Origin: Paeniglutamicibacter antarcticus_C
Lineage (GTDB): Bacteria; Actinomycetota; Actinomycetes; Actinomycetales; Micrococcaceae
Direction: 5' to 3'
DNA length: 64,000 nucleotides
NCBI RefSeq assembly: GCF_039544305.1
Contig: NZ_BAABLK010000004.1
Coordinates: 1 to 64,000, forward strand
Position 1 is the first letter of the stretch, and every line of letters begins with the position of its first letter. Made by a program: the position numbers and the translations under genes. The notes under the pieces are model-generated. The model had not been told where the DNA came from and made no database searches. It saw only the letters and a list, made by a program, of their open reading frames with translations. Below, piece by piece: positions 43,192-52,519 of this stretch.

Positions 43192-43416
43192 GAGCGAGTT
43201 CCTGCCAAACCCTTGCATACGCCCAACCGGCCACTGAGCCACCGCCAATCACCGGGCGCGCTCAATAGCAATCCCCTGCCGGGTTCGATTCGGCCAGCGA
43301 GTCCTTTTCCCCGCGAGCTCACCCGGCTTCGCTGATACTGCTGCCTGGGGCATCGGCTCGAGACAATGCCGGGGCCACAACACGGTGCACGCGCAATGCC
43401 CGTGGGCTCGGGGCGG

Positions 43417-43677
43417 CTAACGGGTCGTGGGGTCCGGGTTCGGCATGGGATCGGGGCCGGGCACCGGGCCGGGACCAGGTGCCGGGAACGGATCCGGTTC
43501 CGGTGATGGCGCCGGAGGCGGGCCCGGGGGCGCATCCGGCGGGAAGCCGGGCTCGGGTGCCGGCGCCGGGGCGGGAGGACCCGGGGGCGGTTCCGGTTCG
43601 GGAGCGTGTTCCGGGGGCATCGTCGTGCCGCCCGGCAGGCGCTCGTGATTCGCCGGCTCATTGATTAGGGAGTACAT
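43417..43677 (-). CDS. Proline-rich small protein (86 aa)
   Basis: An 86-residue product: a short ordinary N-terminus (MYSLINEPANHERLPGGTT) then about 60 residues made almost only of Pro, Glu, Gly, Ala and Asp in PEP/PGP patterns. There is no signal peptide. GAGGAG five bases before ATG 43677 is an excellent ribosome site, which is the main reason to call it a gene rather than chance. It may be a disordered linker or scaffold peptide; function unknown. Confidence 0.5.
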   Translation of the reverse strand: MYSLINEPANHERLPGGTTMPPEHAPEPEPPPGPPAPAPAPEPGFPPDAPPGPPPAPSPEPDPFPAPGPGPVPGPDPMPNPDPTTR

Positions 43678-43926
43678 GTTTTCTCCTCACGTTGGCTGGA
43701 GTCGACAGCCGCCGTTAACCCTTTGCGGGGACGCCGGCGGAGCGACCTCATATCGGTCTTGCGGACCGTTGGCCCATGGTTGCACGTCAACGGCAGGTGA
43801 GTCCAGCAATCGGTCCTGGCAAACCCGTGGCCAAAGGTAGCCCCGGAGATGCACCTCTGCCGTCCCCAAGCCCACTAGAGTAGGCGGGAGGAGCAATAGC
43901 GAGACAACGATCTTCTAGGATGGCAG

Positions 43927-46900
43927 ATGTACCGGTTAGCCGTACTTTCATTGGGCAACCGCGCCCTCATCGCACTGATCACCGTGTTTGTGGCGGTATT
44001 CGGAGTGATCACCATGGGCCAACTCAAGCAGGAACTCATTCCTGCCCTCGAGTTCCCGCAGATTTCCGTGGTGGCATCCCAGCAGGGCGCTTCCCCCGAG
44101 GTCATCGACAAGCAGGTTGCCCAGCCCCTTGAAGGCGCGCTGCAGGCCGTGGAGGGTCTTGAATCCTCGTCTTCCACCTCGCAGACCGGCTTCACCACCG
44201 TCTCGCTGACCTTCGTCTACGGTACGGACCTGGACCGCGCGCGCGCGCAGGTGGACAAGGCCATTTCCAATGCCAAGTCCGAGCTGCCCAAGGACGTCGA
44301 TCCCACCGCGTTCGCCGGTTCCATTTCCGACTTCCCCGTCGTCTATTTGGCGGTCTCCGGGGACGAGAACCTGAACGCGCTGCGTGCCGACGTCGAGCGC
44401 CTGGTCCTTCCCAAGCTCTCGAAAATCGAGGGTGTGCGCACCGCGGATGTCTCCGGCGGCACCTCCCAGCACATTGCCGTGCTTCCTGATTCCGCCAAGA
44501 TGGCTGCCGCGCAATTGAGCGTCAAGGACCTCAAGGACGTCATCGAGGAAGGTTCCGGGTTGATGCCGGTTGGCCGGCTGAGCACCGATGGCCTTGACCT
44601 GCCCGTCACCTCCGGATCCTCTATCGATTCGCTCAAGGCAGTCAAGTCGCTGCCCGTGCGCGGAACCAACGGCGTGGCCGAGCTCTCCGAGCTGGCCACC
44701 GTGGAACTTCAGGACGACACCGCGACCTCCGTCACCCGCACCAACGGCGAGGAAACCCTCGCGGTCTCCATCACCAAGAAGCCCGACGGCGACACCGTGG
44801 GGATCTCTCAGGCAGTCACCGCCGAGCTTCCGGACCTGGCCGCCCAACTGGGCGCCGCCGCCACCTTCACGACGGTATTTGACCAGGCCCCCTTCATCGA
44901 GCAATCCATCCACGACCTGACCGTCGAGGGCCTGCTGGGCTTGGGCTTCGCCGTGGTGGTGATCCTGATCTTCCTGCTCTCGGTGCGCTCCACGCTGGTG
45001 ACCGCGATTTCCATCCCGCTCTCCCTGCTGGTCACCTTCATCGGCCTGAGCGTGGGCGGCTACTCGTTGAACGTGTTGACACTTGGTGCACTGACCATCT
45101 CCATCGGCCGCGTGGTCGATGACTCCATCGTGGTCATCGAGAACATCAAGCGGCACCTGGCCTATGGCGAGGAGAAGTCCAAGGCCATCATCACCGCGGT
45201 GCGCGAGGTAGCCACCGCGGTGACCGCCGCGACGCTAACCACCGTTGCGGTGTTTTTGCCCGTCGCCCTGGTCGGCGGGGTGGCCGGGGAACTATTCCGA
45301 CCCTTTGCACTGACAGTGACCATTGCGCTGCTTGCCTCGCTGCTTGTCGCACTGACGATTGTTCCGGTACTCGCCTACTGGTTCCTGGGCCAGAGCCAGT
45401 CCGGCGCGGCGGATGTCGAAGCGGCCCGCACCGCAGCCGAGGCCAAGGAATCACGCTCCTGGCTCCAGCGCGGCTACTCCCCCATCCTGCGCGGCACCCA
45501 GCGGCACCCGGCGGTCACGCTGGTGGCCGCGGTGCTGTTGCTGGGGCTCACGGCCTTCCTGGTGCCCCTGGTGCCGACCAACCTGCTCGGAGGCACCGGG
45601 CAGAACACCTTCACCGTCTCCCAGAAGCTTCCCGCCGGTTCCTCCCTGGACACCACGCTGGATGCTGCCGAACCGGTGGAGAAGGCCCTGCGTGGACTCG
45701 ATAGCGTGATGGATGTCCAGCTGACCGCCGGAAACCCGTCCGGCGGGTTCGCCGCGTTCATGGCCGGGGGAACAGATACCGCGTCCTTCACCGTGATGAC
45801 CGACCCCGATGCCGATCAGGAGGCCATCCAGGGTGCCGCACGCACGGTGCTGGGCCCGCTGGGCAAGGATTCGGAGATCTCTCTATCGGCCAACGAGGGC
45901 GGTCCCACCGGCTCCTCCACCGTCACCGTGAAGGTCGGGGCACCGACCCCCGGGCTGCTCACCGAGGCGACCAAGGCCACCGTGGATGCCATGGGTGGCA
46001 TCGAGGGCGCAACCGACGTCAGCGACAACCTCTCCACGGCCCGTCCCCAGGTTTCCATCGAGATCGACAAGACCAAGGCCGCCAAGGCCGGGCTCTCCGA
46101 GGCGCAGATCGGCGGATTGACCGCCGGCACGATCTCTCCGGTTCCCGCCGGCACAGTGCGCCTGGGATACACGGACTACCCAGTGAGCATCGGTGAAGGA
46201 ACCGAGCTCAAGGACCTCAAGCAGCTGCGCGACCTCGCGCTTCCCACCGCGAACGGCATCGTGAAGCTCGGCGACGTGGCAACGGTTGAGCGCACCGAAT
46301 CCCCGGCAACCATCACCTCCTCCAACGGGGAGAGGATCGCCACCGTCTCGATCACCCCGGGCGAGAACGATTTGGGTGCGGTCTCCGCGGAAGTCACCAA
46401 GCGCCTGGACACGCTTAAGCTTCCCGAGGGAGCCACCGCCGAGCTTGGCGGTGCCGCCACCGAGCAGGCCGAGTCCTTCGCCCAGCTCTACCTGGCACTG
46501 CTTGCGGCAATCGCCATCGTGTACGTGGTCATGGTTGCCACGTTCAAGTCGCTGGTGCAGCCGCTGATCCTGCTGGTCTCCATCCCGTTTGCCGCCACCG
46601 GCGCCATCGGGCTGCTGCTGATCACCGGGGTCCCGTTGGGGCTGCCCTCGCTGATCGGCATGCTGATGCTGGTGGGCATCGTGGTCACCAACGCGATCGT
46701 GCTCATCGATCTGATCAACCAGTACAGGGTACCGCGCGACGGACGCCCGGCAATGAACCTGCAAGATGCCATCTACCACGGTGCCCGGCAGCGTCTGCGC
46801 CCGATCCTGATGACGGCGCTTGCAACGATCTTCGCCCTGGTGCCAATGGCACTGGGACTCACCGGCGGGGGAGGATTCATTTCCAGGCCCTTGGCAGTGG

Positions 46901-47277
46901 TGGTCATTGGCGGGCTGGTCTCCTCCACGGCGCTGACACTGATCCTGGTTCCGGTGCTCTACCACCTGGTCGAAGGCGCCAAGGAGCGCTCAGCAACCCG
47001 CCGGGCCCAGCGCCACGGCAACCACCCCACCACCGAGGAGGTCATGACCGTGGCCGGCGCCAGCCTCCAGGTCCCGGCTAAGATGGCCGCACCGAAGGTC
47101 ACCTCAGGCCCTATTGGCGGCCCGTCCTCCGGCGCGACGCAAGCACCGGGCACCACGGGAGCTGTTCCGGCGGAACCCGGCGTGATCATCAACCCGGCTA
47201 CCGGTCAGAGCCCGCTCACCCGTCGTGAGCGCAAGGACATCGAGGACGAGCGCAAGCACAAGCACAAGGATTCATAG
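43927..47277 (+). CDS. RND-family efflux transporter permease (AcrB-like)
   Basis: A 1116-residue inner-membrane proton-driven exporter. TM1 is at about 9-28; a large extracytoplasmic loop follows; TM2-6 begin near 335 (GLLGLGFAVVVILIFLLSVRS). ISIGRVVDDSIVVIENIKRH carries the paired aspartates used for proton relay in AcrB. The second half repeats the plan (TM7 about 550; ILIDLINQYR, RPILMTALATIFALVPMALG). A hydrophilic tail of about 90 residues is rich in Pro/Lys. ATG 43927 has AGGA six bases upstream. No periplasmic adaptor or outer-membrane gene is present, as expected for a Gram-positive; substrate unknown. Confidence 0.9.
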   Translation: MYRLAVLSLGNRALIALITVFVAVFGVITMGQLKQELIPALEFPQISVVASQQGASPEVIDKQVAQPLEGALQAVEGLESSSSTSQTGFTTVSLTFVYGTDLDRARAQVDKAISNAKSELPKDVDPTAFAGSISDFPVVYLAVSGDENLNALRADVERLVLPKLSKIEGVRTADVSGGTSQHIAVLPDSAKMAAAQLSVKDLKDVIEEGSGLMPVGRLSTDGLDLPVTSGSSIDSLKAVKSLPVRGTNGVAELSELATVELQDDTATSVTRTNGEETLAVSITKKPDGDTVGISQAVTAELPDLAAQLGAAATFTTVFDQAPFIEQSIHDLTVEGLLGLGFAVVVILIFLLSVRSTLVTAISIPLSLLVTFIGLSVGGYSLNVLTLGALTISIGRVVDDSIVVIENIKRHLAYGEEKSKAIITAVREVATAVTAATLTTVAVFLPVALVGGVAGELFRPFALTVTIALLASLLVALTIVPVLAYWFLGQSQSGAADVEAARTAAEAKESRSWLQRGYSPILRGTQRHPAVTLVAAVLLLGLTAFLVPLVPTNLLGGTGQNTFTVSQKLPAGSSLDTTLDAAEPVEKALRGLDSVMDVQLTAGNPSGGFAAFMAGGTDTASFTVMTDPDADQEAIQGAARTVLGPLGKDSEISLSANEGGPTGSSTVTVKVGAPTPGLLTEATKATVDAMGGIEGATDVSDNLSTARPQVSIEIDKTKAAKAGLSEAQIGGLTAGTISPVPAGTVRLGYTDYPVSIGEGTELKDLKQLRDLALPTANGIVKLGDVATVERTESPATITSSNGERIATVSITPGENDLGAVSAEVTKRLDTLKLPEGATAELGGAATEQAESFAQLYLALLAAIAIVYVVMVATFKSLVQPLILLVSIPFAATGAIGLLLITGVPLGLPSLIGMLMLVGIVVTNAIVLIDLINQYRVPRDGRPAMNLQDAIYHGARQRLRPILMTALATIFALVPMALGLTGGGGFISRPLAVVVIGGLVSSTALTLILVPVLYHLVEGAKERSATRRAQRHGNHPTTEEVMTVAGASLQVPAKMAAPKVTSGPIGGPSSGATQAPGTTGAVPAEPGVIINPATGQSPLTRRERKDIEDERKHKHKDS

Positions 47278-47442
47278 GCTTTACCCTGAGCGTGCACGTT
47301 CAGGAGGGGGTTCGACACCATGGGTTTCCCGCCTCCCTCCTTGGGCTCAGCACTGTTGCCCATCCACGGGCCGCGCATAGTCAAACGTGCTTTAAGGTCT
47401 TTGGCTCTGGCCACTTGGGGCGTCCACACGTACGCTCGGAGC

Positions 47443-47895
47443 ATGGATGAGAAACAACACCACCCCAACACCGAACGACTCGAAACCGACCAGTGCCTTG
47501 AGCTGCTCCGCGCGGTTTCCGTTGGCCACCTTGCCGTGAGCACTGGCGACCGCCCGCAAATCTTCCCCATCAACTTCACCATCGACCACGGCACGGTGGT
47601 TTTCAGGACCGGACCGGGCACGAAACTCGATACGTTGCGCTCCCAGCCCCACGTTGCCTTCGAAGCCGACGGGGTAAACCAAGAAACCGGGGTTGCCTGG
47701 TCGGTCATGGTCCAGGGCGAAGCCGAGCTCTTTGGCGGGATCGAGGAAACGCTAGACACCTTCGATTTAATGCTTTTCCCGTGGGAGTCGGGCCCGAAGG
47801 AACAATTCGTGCGCATCGTTCCCAGCTCTATGACGGGGAGGCGCTTCAAGGTTGCCGATCCCACGACGTGGTGGAAGAACATGAGCAAGGAGTAG
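47443..47895 (+). CDS. Pyridoxamine 5'-phosphate oxidase-family protein
   Basis: A 150-residue split-barrel flavin-type protein. LAVSTGDRPQIFPINFTIDHGTVVFRT and KLDTLRSQPHVAFEADGV are the usual barrel strands, and RRFKV near the end is common in the F420/FMN-binding branch. Many actinobacterial members bind F420 or FMN; the substrate is unknown. ATG 47443 (MDEKQHHPN) is preferred over a 41-codon extension lacking a ribosome site. Convergent with the GH114 gene across a hairpin. Confidence 0.85.
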   Translation: MDEKQHHPNTERLETDQCLELLRAVSVGHLAVSTGDRPQIFPINFTIDHGTVVFRTGPGTKLDTLRSQPHVAFEADGVNQETGVAWSVMVQGEAELFGGIEETLDTFDLMLFPWESGPKEQFVRIVPSSMTGRRFKVADPTTWWKNMSKE

Positions 47896-47905
47896 GCAAC
47901 GCGGT

Positions 47906-47942
47906 AGCCTTGGCGCGGGACCGGTCGTTGCGCGCCAAGGCT
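47906..47942. terminator. Bidirectional terminator between converging genes
   Basis: AGCCTTGGCGCG (47906-47917) and CGCGCCAAGGCT (47931-47942) form a perfect 12-bp stem between the PPOX-family stop (47895) and the GH114 stop, which it touches. Confidence 0.75.
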
Positions 47943-48814
47943 CAACAGGTGCTGCGTTCGGCGCCGAGCTCAAGGGGCTTGAAGAGCACTTCGATCCCTC
48001 GCGGGACCGCACCACAGACCTGCTTCGGGTCCATGGCGTACTCCAGGACCACCACTGCCTTGCCGGCAGCCAGCAGCCGGTCATAGACATCGCACTCGTC
48101 GTATTCATGGCATTGCTCGTTGACGGCAAAATCGATCTCGTCCACCAGCCCGCCGACCAACTCCACCGCATTCTTCAGGCCAAAACCAAGGCCACGTTCG
48201 TGGGCAAGTTGCGCCAAGGCGCGGATGTAGGCCAGCTGGTCATCCTCACTGAGCCCAAAGCCCGAGTCGTTGGAATACCCATCCACGTTATCCGGGTCCA
48301 CCGCGTCAAAGCCGCGTTCCTTGCATGCATCCATGCGCTTGGCCATGATCGGCAGCAACGCATCTTGCCTGCGCACATCCAACCAGCGCTCTCCGGGCCA
48401 TCCCCCGAGCTCGTTACCCAGCAGCACCTGATCAAACCCGGTGGCGTCGCCGCGCCACTCTTCCCACGCCCCGGCGTTGAAATAGCACACCAGGTGCGCC
48501 CCTTTTCCGTGCGCTTCCTCCAGGTCCTTCAAGGACGTGTCGATCGAATCCACGTCGTAGATCTGCGCTTCCACGTCGGTATCCAGGCCACCGGCAAGCT
48601 GCATTTGCCAGCTTTGGCCCTGCTCTGGTGACCACCACGTCGATTCGGGGTCCACTGCCCCACCCGAGGAACAGGCCGTGAAAGCCAGCAGTGCAGCGAC
48701 CAGCATCCCTATCCCCGCCAGTTGGCGGACCCGTGCGTTCCTCTGGACTCCGGCAGCCTGGCCCGCGGGTGGTGCCGGGCGCGCAGGGATCCGAGCCGAA
48801 CCTCGATCATCCAT
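47942..48814 (-). CDS. GH114-type glycosidase-like lipoprotein
   Basis: A 290-residue lipid-anchored protein: basic N-terminus, hydrophobic stretch and lipobox (MLVAALLAFTACSSGG). The mature domain fits the GH114 TIM barrel (endo alpha-1,4-polygalactosaminidase family): YDVDSIDTS, HLVCYFNAGAWEEWR, LDVRRQDALLPIMAKRMD, GFDAVDPDNVDGYSN and CHEYDECDVY; acidic residues in these blocks would be catalytic. It could degrade or remodel amino-sugar polymers of the matrix. ATG 48814 is one choice; AAGGA abuts it closely and starts at 48868 (MKRRL) are possible. Probably cotranscribed with the upstream MFS gene. Confidence 0.82.
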   Translation of the reverse strand: MDDRGSARIPARPAPPAGQAAGVQRNARVRQLAGIGMLVAALLAFTACSSGGAVDPESTWWSPEQGQSWQMQLAGGLDTDVEAQIYDVDSIDTSLKDLEEAHGKGAHLVCYFNAGAWEEWRGDATGFDQVLLGNELGGWPGERWLDVRRQDALLPIMAKRMDACKERGFDAVDPDNVDGYSNDSGFGLSEDDQLAYIRALAQLAHERGLGFGLKNAVELVGGLVDEIDFAVNEQCHEYDECDVYDRLLAAGKAVVVLEYAMDPKQVCGAVPRGIEVLFKPLELGAERSTC

Positions 48815-48864
48815 TTCCTTGCTATTGCACTCATTGGGTTCTTCACGAAAACGGAGACGCCGCT

Positions 48865-50352
48865 TCATTTCGATAATGGAGCATCCTCGAGCGCATCGCG
48901 CGGCACGGCGAAGAGGATGAGCGCACAGACCACGGCAGTGCCGCCGCATATCGCCCAGACAACCATGTAGCCGGCCAACGGAGCAGCGAAGTTCTCCGCC
49001 GAACCATCGGTTACGGCCCTGGCGACCTGGCCGATCAATGCCAGACCGAAGATCGCCGAGGCAAAGGATCCGCCGATCGTCTTGATCGCGTTGGTCAGCC
49101 CGGTGGCCATGCCCGTGCGGTGGAACGGCGCCGCCGCCGCTGCCGCGGACGGAAGTGCCGCAACCAAGGCACCGGAGCCCAGGCCGGCAACCATCATGTT
49201 GGCCAGCACCTGTGCCAGGGAATCATGCAGCGGCAGGAAAAGCAGGTAACCGATCCCCACCAGCATGCTGGCGCCAATCAGAGTCACCCGAGTTCCAACC
49301 CGGCGTGCCGCGACCGGGAAGAGCAAGGCACCGGTGAGCAACGCCAGCACGTAGGCGCCGATGATCACCGAGACCCCCGAGGCGCTGAGTCCCAGGCCGT
49401 AGCCGTTCACTGCCGGGTCGGTGCGGGCAAAGGTGCTCATGGGGATCTGGGCGCCGAGCACCGAGACGCCAAAGAGGCCCGCGGTCAGCTGCACCGGCCA
49501 CATCGATCGGGCAAAGAGCACCTTGAAGTCGATCAGGGGATCGGCTTGCTTGTTTTCGTGGCGGTAGAACATGTAGAGCACCGCCAACCCCAGAGCCAAC
49601 GAGCTCCACACCAGCGGGGACGCCGGTCCGTTGATCCGCAGGAAGCTCAGCCCGCTGGTGAGCAGCAGCAACCCCACGGCCAGGTACCCGAATCCCCCAC
49701 CATCGATCTTCGCCTCGTTGCGTTGCCCGTCATCAGGTACTCCGAAGGCCACAGCGAAGATGCAGATGGTGGTGGCAACGGCCGGAATCATCATGGTCAA
49801 TGCGAGGTTTCCGCCAAAGACCCCGATCAGTGCGCCTCCGGCCAGCGCCCCGGCGATCACGCCGAATTCAAGGGCGCCGACCAGCAGCCCCGCTGCCCGT
49901 CGGGTCATTGGTCCTGGTGCGCCAAGCTTCCGCGCACGGGAAAAGACGATCGCGATTTCCAATGGCAGCCATACGGCATAGAACCCCTGCAGGGCCCAAG
50001 CAATCAGGAAGGTGGTGAAGGAACCGGAGAACACCACGGCCCATGAGGCGACGGCGGTGACGATTGCCGAGAGCAGGAGCATCTTCTTGTGGCCAAAGAT
50101 ATCGCCCAGCGAGGCAAGCAGCGGAACGGCCAGGGCCGAAACCATGAGCTGGGCGGCCTCGAACCAGTTCACGTCCGCGTCTTGGATGTCTAAGTGGCGG
50201 GCGATGTCCGTCATCAGCGGCGTGTAGTAGCCCTGCAGGATTCCGCTGGTCAGTTCCACGATGGCAAGGAACCCGACGATTCCGGCCACTGCGCTCCAGC
50301 GCACCGGTTGTGCCTTGTCCGGTTCCCGGTTTGCCGATAGCGGTGTGCCCAT
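48865..50352 (-). CDS. MFS transporter, 14 TM (DHA2-like)
   Basis: A 495-residue permease with 14 predicted TM segments (first VAGIVGFLAIVELTSGIL, last MVVWAICGGTAVVCALILF). GDIFGHKKMLLLSA between TM2 and TM3 is the MFS loop motif. The 14-segment layout is that of the DHA2 drug/proton antiporters; substrate unknown. It is divergent from the luciferase-like/MarR pair across about 150 bp, a typical arrangement for MarR-controlled exporters, and precedes the GH114 gene by about 50 bp. Confidence 0.88.
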   Translation of the reverse strand: MGTPLSANREPDKAQPVRWSAVAGIVGFLAIVELTSGILQGYYTPLMTDIARHLDIQDADVNWFEAAQLMVSALAVPLLASLGDIFGHKKMLLLSAIVTAVASWAVVFSGSFTTFLIAWALQGFYAVWLPLEIAIVFSRARKLGAPGPMTRRAAGLLVGALEFGVIAGALAGGALIGVFGGNLALTMMIPAVATTICIFAVAFGVPDDGQRNEAKIDGGGFGYLAVGLLLLTSGLSFLRINGPASPLVWSSLALGLAVLYMFYRHENKQADPLIDFKVLFARSMWPVQLTAGLFGVSVLGAQIPMSTFARTDPAVNGYGLGLSASGVSVIIGAYVLALLTGALLFPVAARRVGTRVTLIGASMLVGIGYLLFLPLHDSLAQVLANMMVAGLGSGALVAALPSAAAAAAPFHRTGMATGLTNAIKTIGGSFASAIFGLALIGQVARAVTDGSAENFAAPLAGYMVVWAICGGTAVVCALILFAVPRDALEDAPLSK

Positions 50353-50439
50353 AGCGGGAGCCTACCGCGAAGTCCCGTTTTGGGTGAGCGCCATCACCCG
50401 GGCACTCGGGAATCACTTGACCGCCCCGGACGCTATTAC

Positions 50440-50451
50440 ATGCAAACGCAT
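50440..50451. promoter_or_regulatory. Candidate MarR operator half-sites
   Basis: ATGCAAACGCAT contains inverted ATGC/GCAT arms with a four-base centre and lies in the divergent MFS / luciferase-like intergenic region. MarR proteins bind short inverted repeats, and a MarR gene is next door; no binding evidence. Confidence 0.3.
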
Positions 50452-50506
50452 ACAACTCTGGCAACCTAGTTAGCGGAGCCAGGCAAACCCGCCCCAGGAG
50501 GCACCC

Positions 50507-51610
50507 TTGCAGTTCGGTATTTTCTCCGTCAGTGACATCACCGCCGATCCGGTCACCGGCAAGACCCCGAGTGAGAAACAACGGATCAAGGACATCGTCG
50601 CCATCGCCAAGAAGACCGAAGAGGTGGGCATGGATGTCTTCGCGATCGGCGAGCACCACAATCCGCCCTTCTTCTCCTCCTCCCCCACCACCACGTTGGC
50701 TTTCATCGCCGCACAAACCGAAAAGCTGATCCTTTCCACCACCACCACGTTGATCACCACCAATGACCCGGTGAAGATCGCCGAGGACTTCGCGATGCTC
50801 CAACATCTGGCCGAGGGCCGGGTGGACTTGGTCCTGGGGCGGGGCAACACCGCCCCGGTGTATCCGTGGTTCGGGAAGAACCAGCAGGACTCGGTGGACC
50901 TGACGGTGGAAAACTACAACCTGTTGCGCCGGCTGTGGGATGAGGAAACAGTGGATTGGGAGGGCAAGTTCCGCACCCCGCTGCAGAACTTCACCTCCAC
51001 CCCGCGCCCGCTTGACGGAGTTGCCCCGTTCGTCTGGCACGGCTCGATCAGGACCCCACAGATCGCCGAGATCGCGGCCTACTACGGGGACGGATTCTTC
51101 GCCAACAACATCTTCTGGCCCAAGGAGCACTACCAGCAGCTGATCAACCTTTACCGCGAACGCTACGAGCACTACGGACACGGACGGGCGGATCAGGCCA
51201 TCGTGGGCTTGGGCGGGCAGTTTTTCATCCGCAGGAACTCCCAGGATGCGAAGGACGAATTCCGTCCCTACTTCGACAACGCACCGGTCTACGGGCACGG
51301 ACCCTCGATGGAGGACTTCACCGACCAGACCCCGCTGACCGTTGGCTCTCCCGCCGAGATGATCGACAAGACCCTGACCTTCCAGGAGGCCTTCGGCAAC
51401 TACCACCGCCAGCTTTTCCTCATCGATCACGCGGGGCTGCCCCTCAAGACGGTGCTGGAACAACTTGACCTCTTCGGGGAATACGTGCTGCCCGAGCTGC
51501 GCAAGGAACTGGGACACCGAACCCCTCCCGAGCATCCCGAAGCACCCACCCACGCCAACCGTGTTGCCGCCCGCGCCGCCAAGGCCAACGCCGGGAACGC
51601 CAATGCATAG
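50507..51610 (+). CDS. Luciferase-like (LLM class) flavin-dependent oxidoreductase
   Basis: A 367-residue TIM-barrel monooxygenase-type protein. FAIGEHHNPPFFSSSPTTTLA, LSTTTTLITTNDPVKIAEDFAML and GRVDLVLGRGNTAPVYPWFG are the LLM core; FVWHGSIRTPQIAEIAAYYGDG is the C-terminal family block. It would use reduced FMN (or F420) and oxygen on an unknown substrate. TTG 50507 is a real start because AGGAGG lies five bases upstream. Its stop overlaps the MarR start by 8 bp. Confidence 0.9.
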   Translation: MQFGIFSVSDITADPVTGKTPSEKQRIKDIVAIAKKTEEVGMDVFAIGEHHNPPFFSSSPTTTLAFIAAQTEKLILSTTTTLITTNDPVKIAEDFAMLQHLAEGRVDLVLGRGNTAPVYPWFGKNQQDSVDLTVENYNLLRRLWDEETVDWEGKFRTPLQNFTSTPRPLDGVAPFVWHGSIRTPQIAEIAAYYGDGFFANNIFWPKEHYQQLINLYRERYEHYGHGRADQAIVGLGGQFFIRRNSQDAKDEFRPYFDNAPVYGHGPSMEDFTDQTPLTVGSPAEMIDKTLTFQEAFGNYHRQLFLIDHAGLPLKTVLEQLDLFGEYVLPELRKELGHRTPPEHPEAPTHANRVAARAAKANAGNANA

Positions 51611-52055
51611 GCCCGCCTCGATGCAGTTCTCAAATGCGGCATGGGAAGCGTTGTTCCGGGCACAGGTTACGGTGATGCGCGAGATCCAGAAACTCCCGGA
51701 GTTCAAGGAAATTGGCATCCGCGAATACGACGTGCTCTTCAACCTCTCGCGCTGCCCGGCATCAAGCAGCCGGCTTTCGGACCTCAATGCGCACCTGCTG
51801 ATTTCCCAGCCGAGCCTTAGCCGCATGGCCGAGAGGCTCGAGGCCAAGGGCCTAGTGTCCCGGGCGCCCGATCCCACGGACCAACGCGCAGTACTCTTTT
51901 CGTTAACCGCCAAGGGCGCCGAGGTCCAGAAGTCCATTGGCCGTGAGCATGTCAAGGGCATCCACGCACTGATCGGCTCGGCCCTGTCAGCCGAGGAGTT
52001 CGCGACCCTCCGGGAGCTCTCGACCAAGCTGCGGACGCATATCGAATCCCGCTAG
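51603..52055 (+). CDS. MarR-family transcriptional regulator
   Basis: A 150-residue winged-helix repressor. Residues about 40-115 are the DNA-binding domain: REYDVLFNLSRCP, LNAHLLISQPSLSRMAERLEAKGLV (recognition helix) and RAPDPTDQRAVLFSLTAKG (wing). ATG 51603 overlaps the oxidoreductase stop, so the two are coupled; ATG 51621 is an alternative. It likely controls its own operon and perhaps the divergent MFS exporter, responding to a small, possibly phenolic, ligand. Confidence 0.9.
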   Translation: MHRPASMQFSNAAWEALFRAQVTVMREIQKLPEFKEIGIREYDVLFNLSRCPASSSRLSDLNAHLLISQPSLSRMAERLEAKGLVSRAPDPTDQRAVLFSLTAKGAEVQKSIGREHVKGIHALIGSALSAEEFATLRELSTKLRTHIESR

Positions 52056-52092
52056 ATCCCGCCACAGTGTGCCCAGCGGCCCCCGGCGCAGA

Positions 52093-52124
52093 CCAAGGAC
52101 CCGGCCAACCGGCCGGGTCCTTGG
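52093..52124. terminator. Bidirectional terminator (14-bp stem)
   Basis: CCAAGGACCCGGCC (52093-52106) and its complement (52111-52124) pair perfectly around loop AACC between the converging MarR and SPW genes. Confidence 0.85.
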
Positions 52125-52135
52125 GTAGTCATTCC

Positions 52136-52519
52136 CTAGTGTGAGCCCACTGCGTGGTGCTCGCGGTAGCCCTTCATTGCAGGCTGCAGCGCCATCACCG
52201 AGGCGATCAGCGCGATAACGCCCGGGATCCAAGTGCTCCAAGCCACTGCCGGGGTTCCGGTTGCGAAGGCACCCATCCATGGGGATGCGATCACCAACAG
52301 GGATACAACGATCTGCACCCACTCGGCCACGGGCCTGCTCGTGGACACGAGATTGATGACGCCTACGACGATCAAGACGATACCGCCGGTGAGCATGTAT
52401 GCGTTTGAGGATCCAACATCCACGGTCCATGTCATGGCCAGAAGCATGTAAACGCCAGCAGCCACGGCGATCCAGTTTTGCCATGCAGTCCATCGCTTCA
52501 TGGTTAAGATCTCCTTCAT
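52136..52519 (-). CDS. SPW-repeat membrane protein
   Basis: A 127-residue integral membrane protein with four TM helices and the SPW motif (LLVIASPWMGAF), duplicated in looser form around NWIAVAAGVYMLLAMTW. The SPW family is structural-looking and uncharacterised. ATG 52519 is preceded by GGAGG; a second ATG six codons on (52501) has AAGGAG nine bases before it and is equally possible. It lies 230 bp downstream of the Asp23 genes on the same strand. Confidence 0.8.
   Translation of the reverse strand: MKEILTMKRWTAWQNWIAVAAGVYMLLAMTWTVDVGSSNAYMLTGGIVLIVVGVINLVSTSRPVAEWVQIVVSLLVIASPWMGAFATGTPAVAWSTWIPGVIALIASVMALQPAMKGYREHHAVGSH

Noticed and set aside
47286..47305. Near-palindrome after the RND gene as terminator
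   Set aside because: A short stem with one wobble and no T run; too weak to annotate.
49868..52027. 719-codon minus-strand open frame across the MFS, luciferase-like and MarR genes
   Set aside because: It is the complement of well-supported genes in another frame; its protein has no domain and low-complexity Arg/Gly/Val-rich content.
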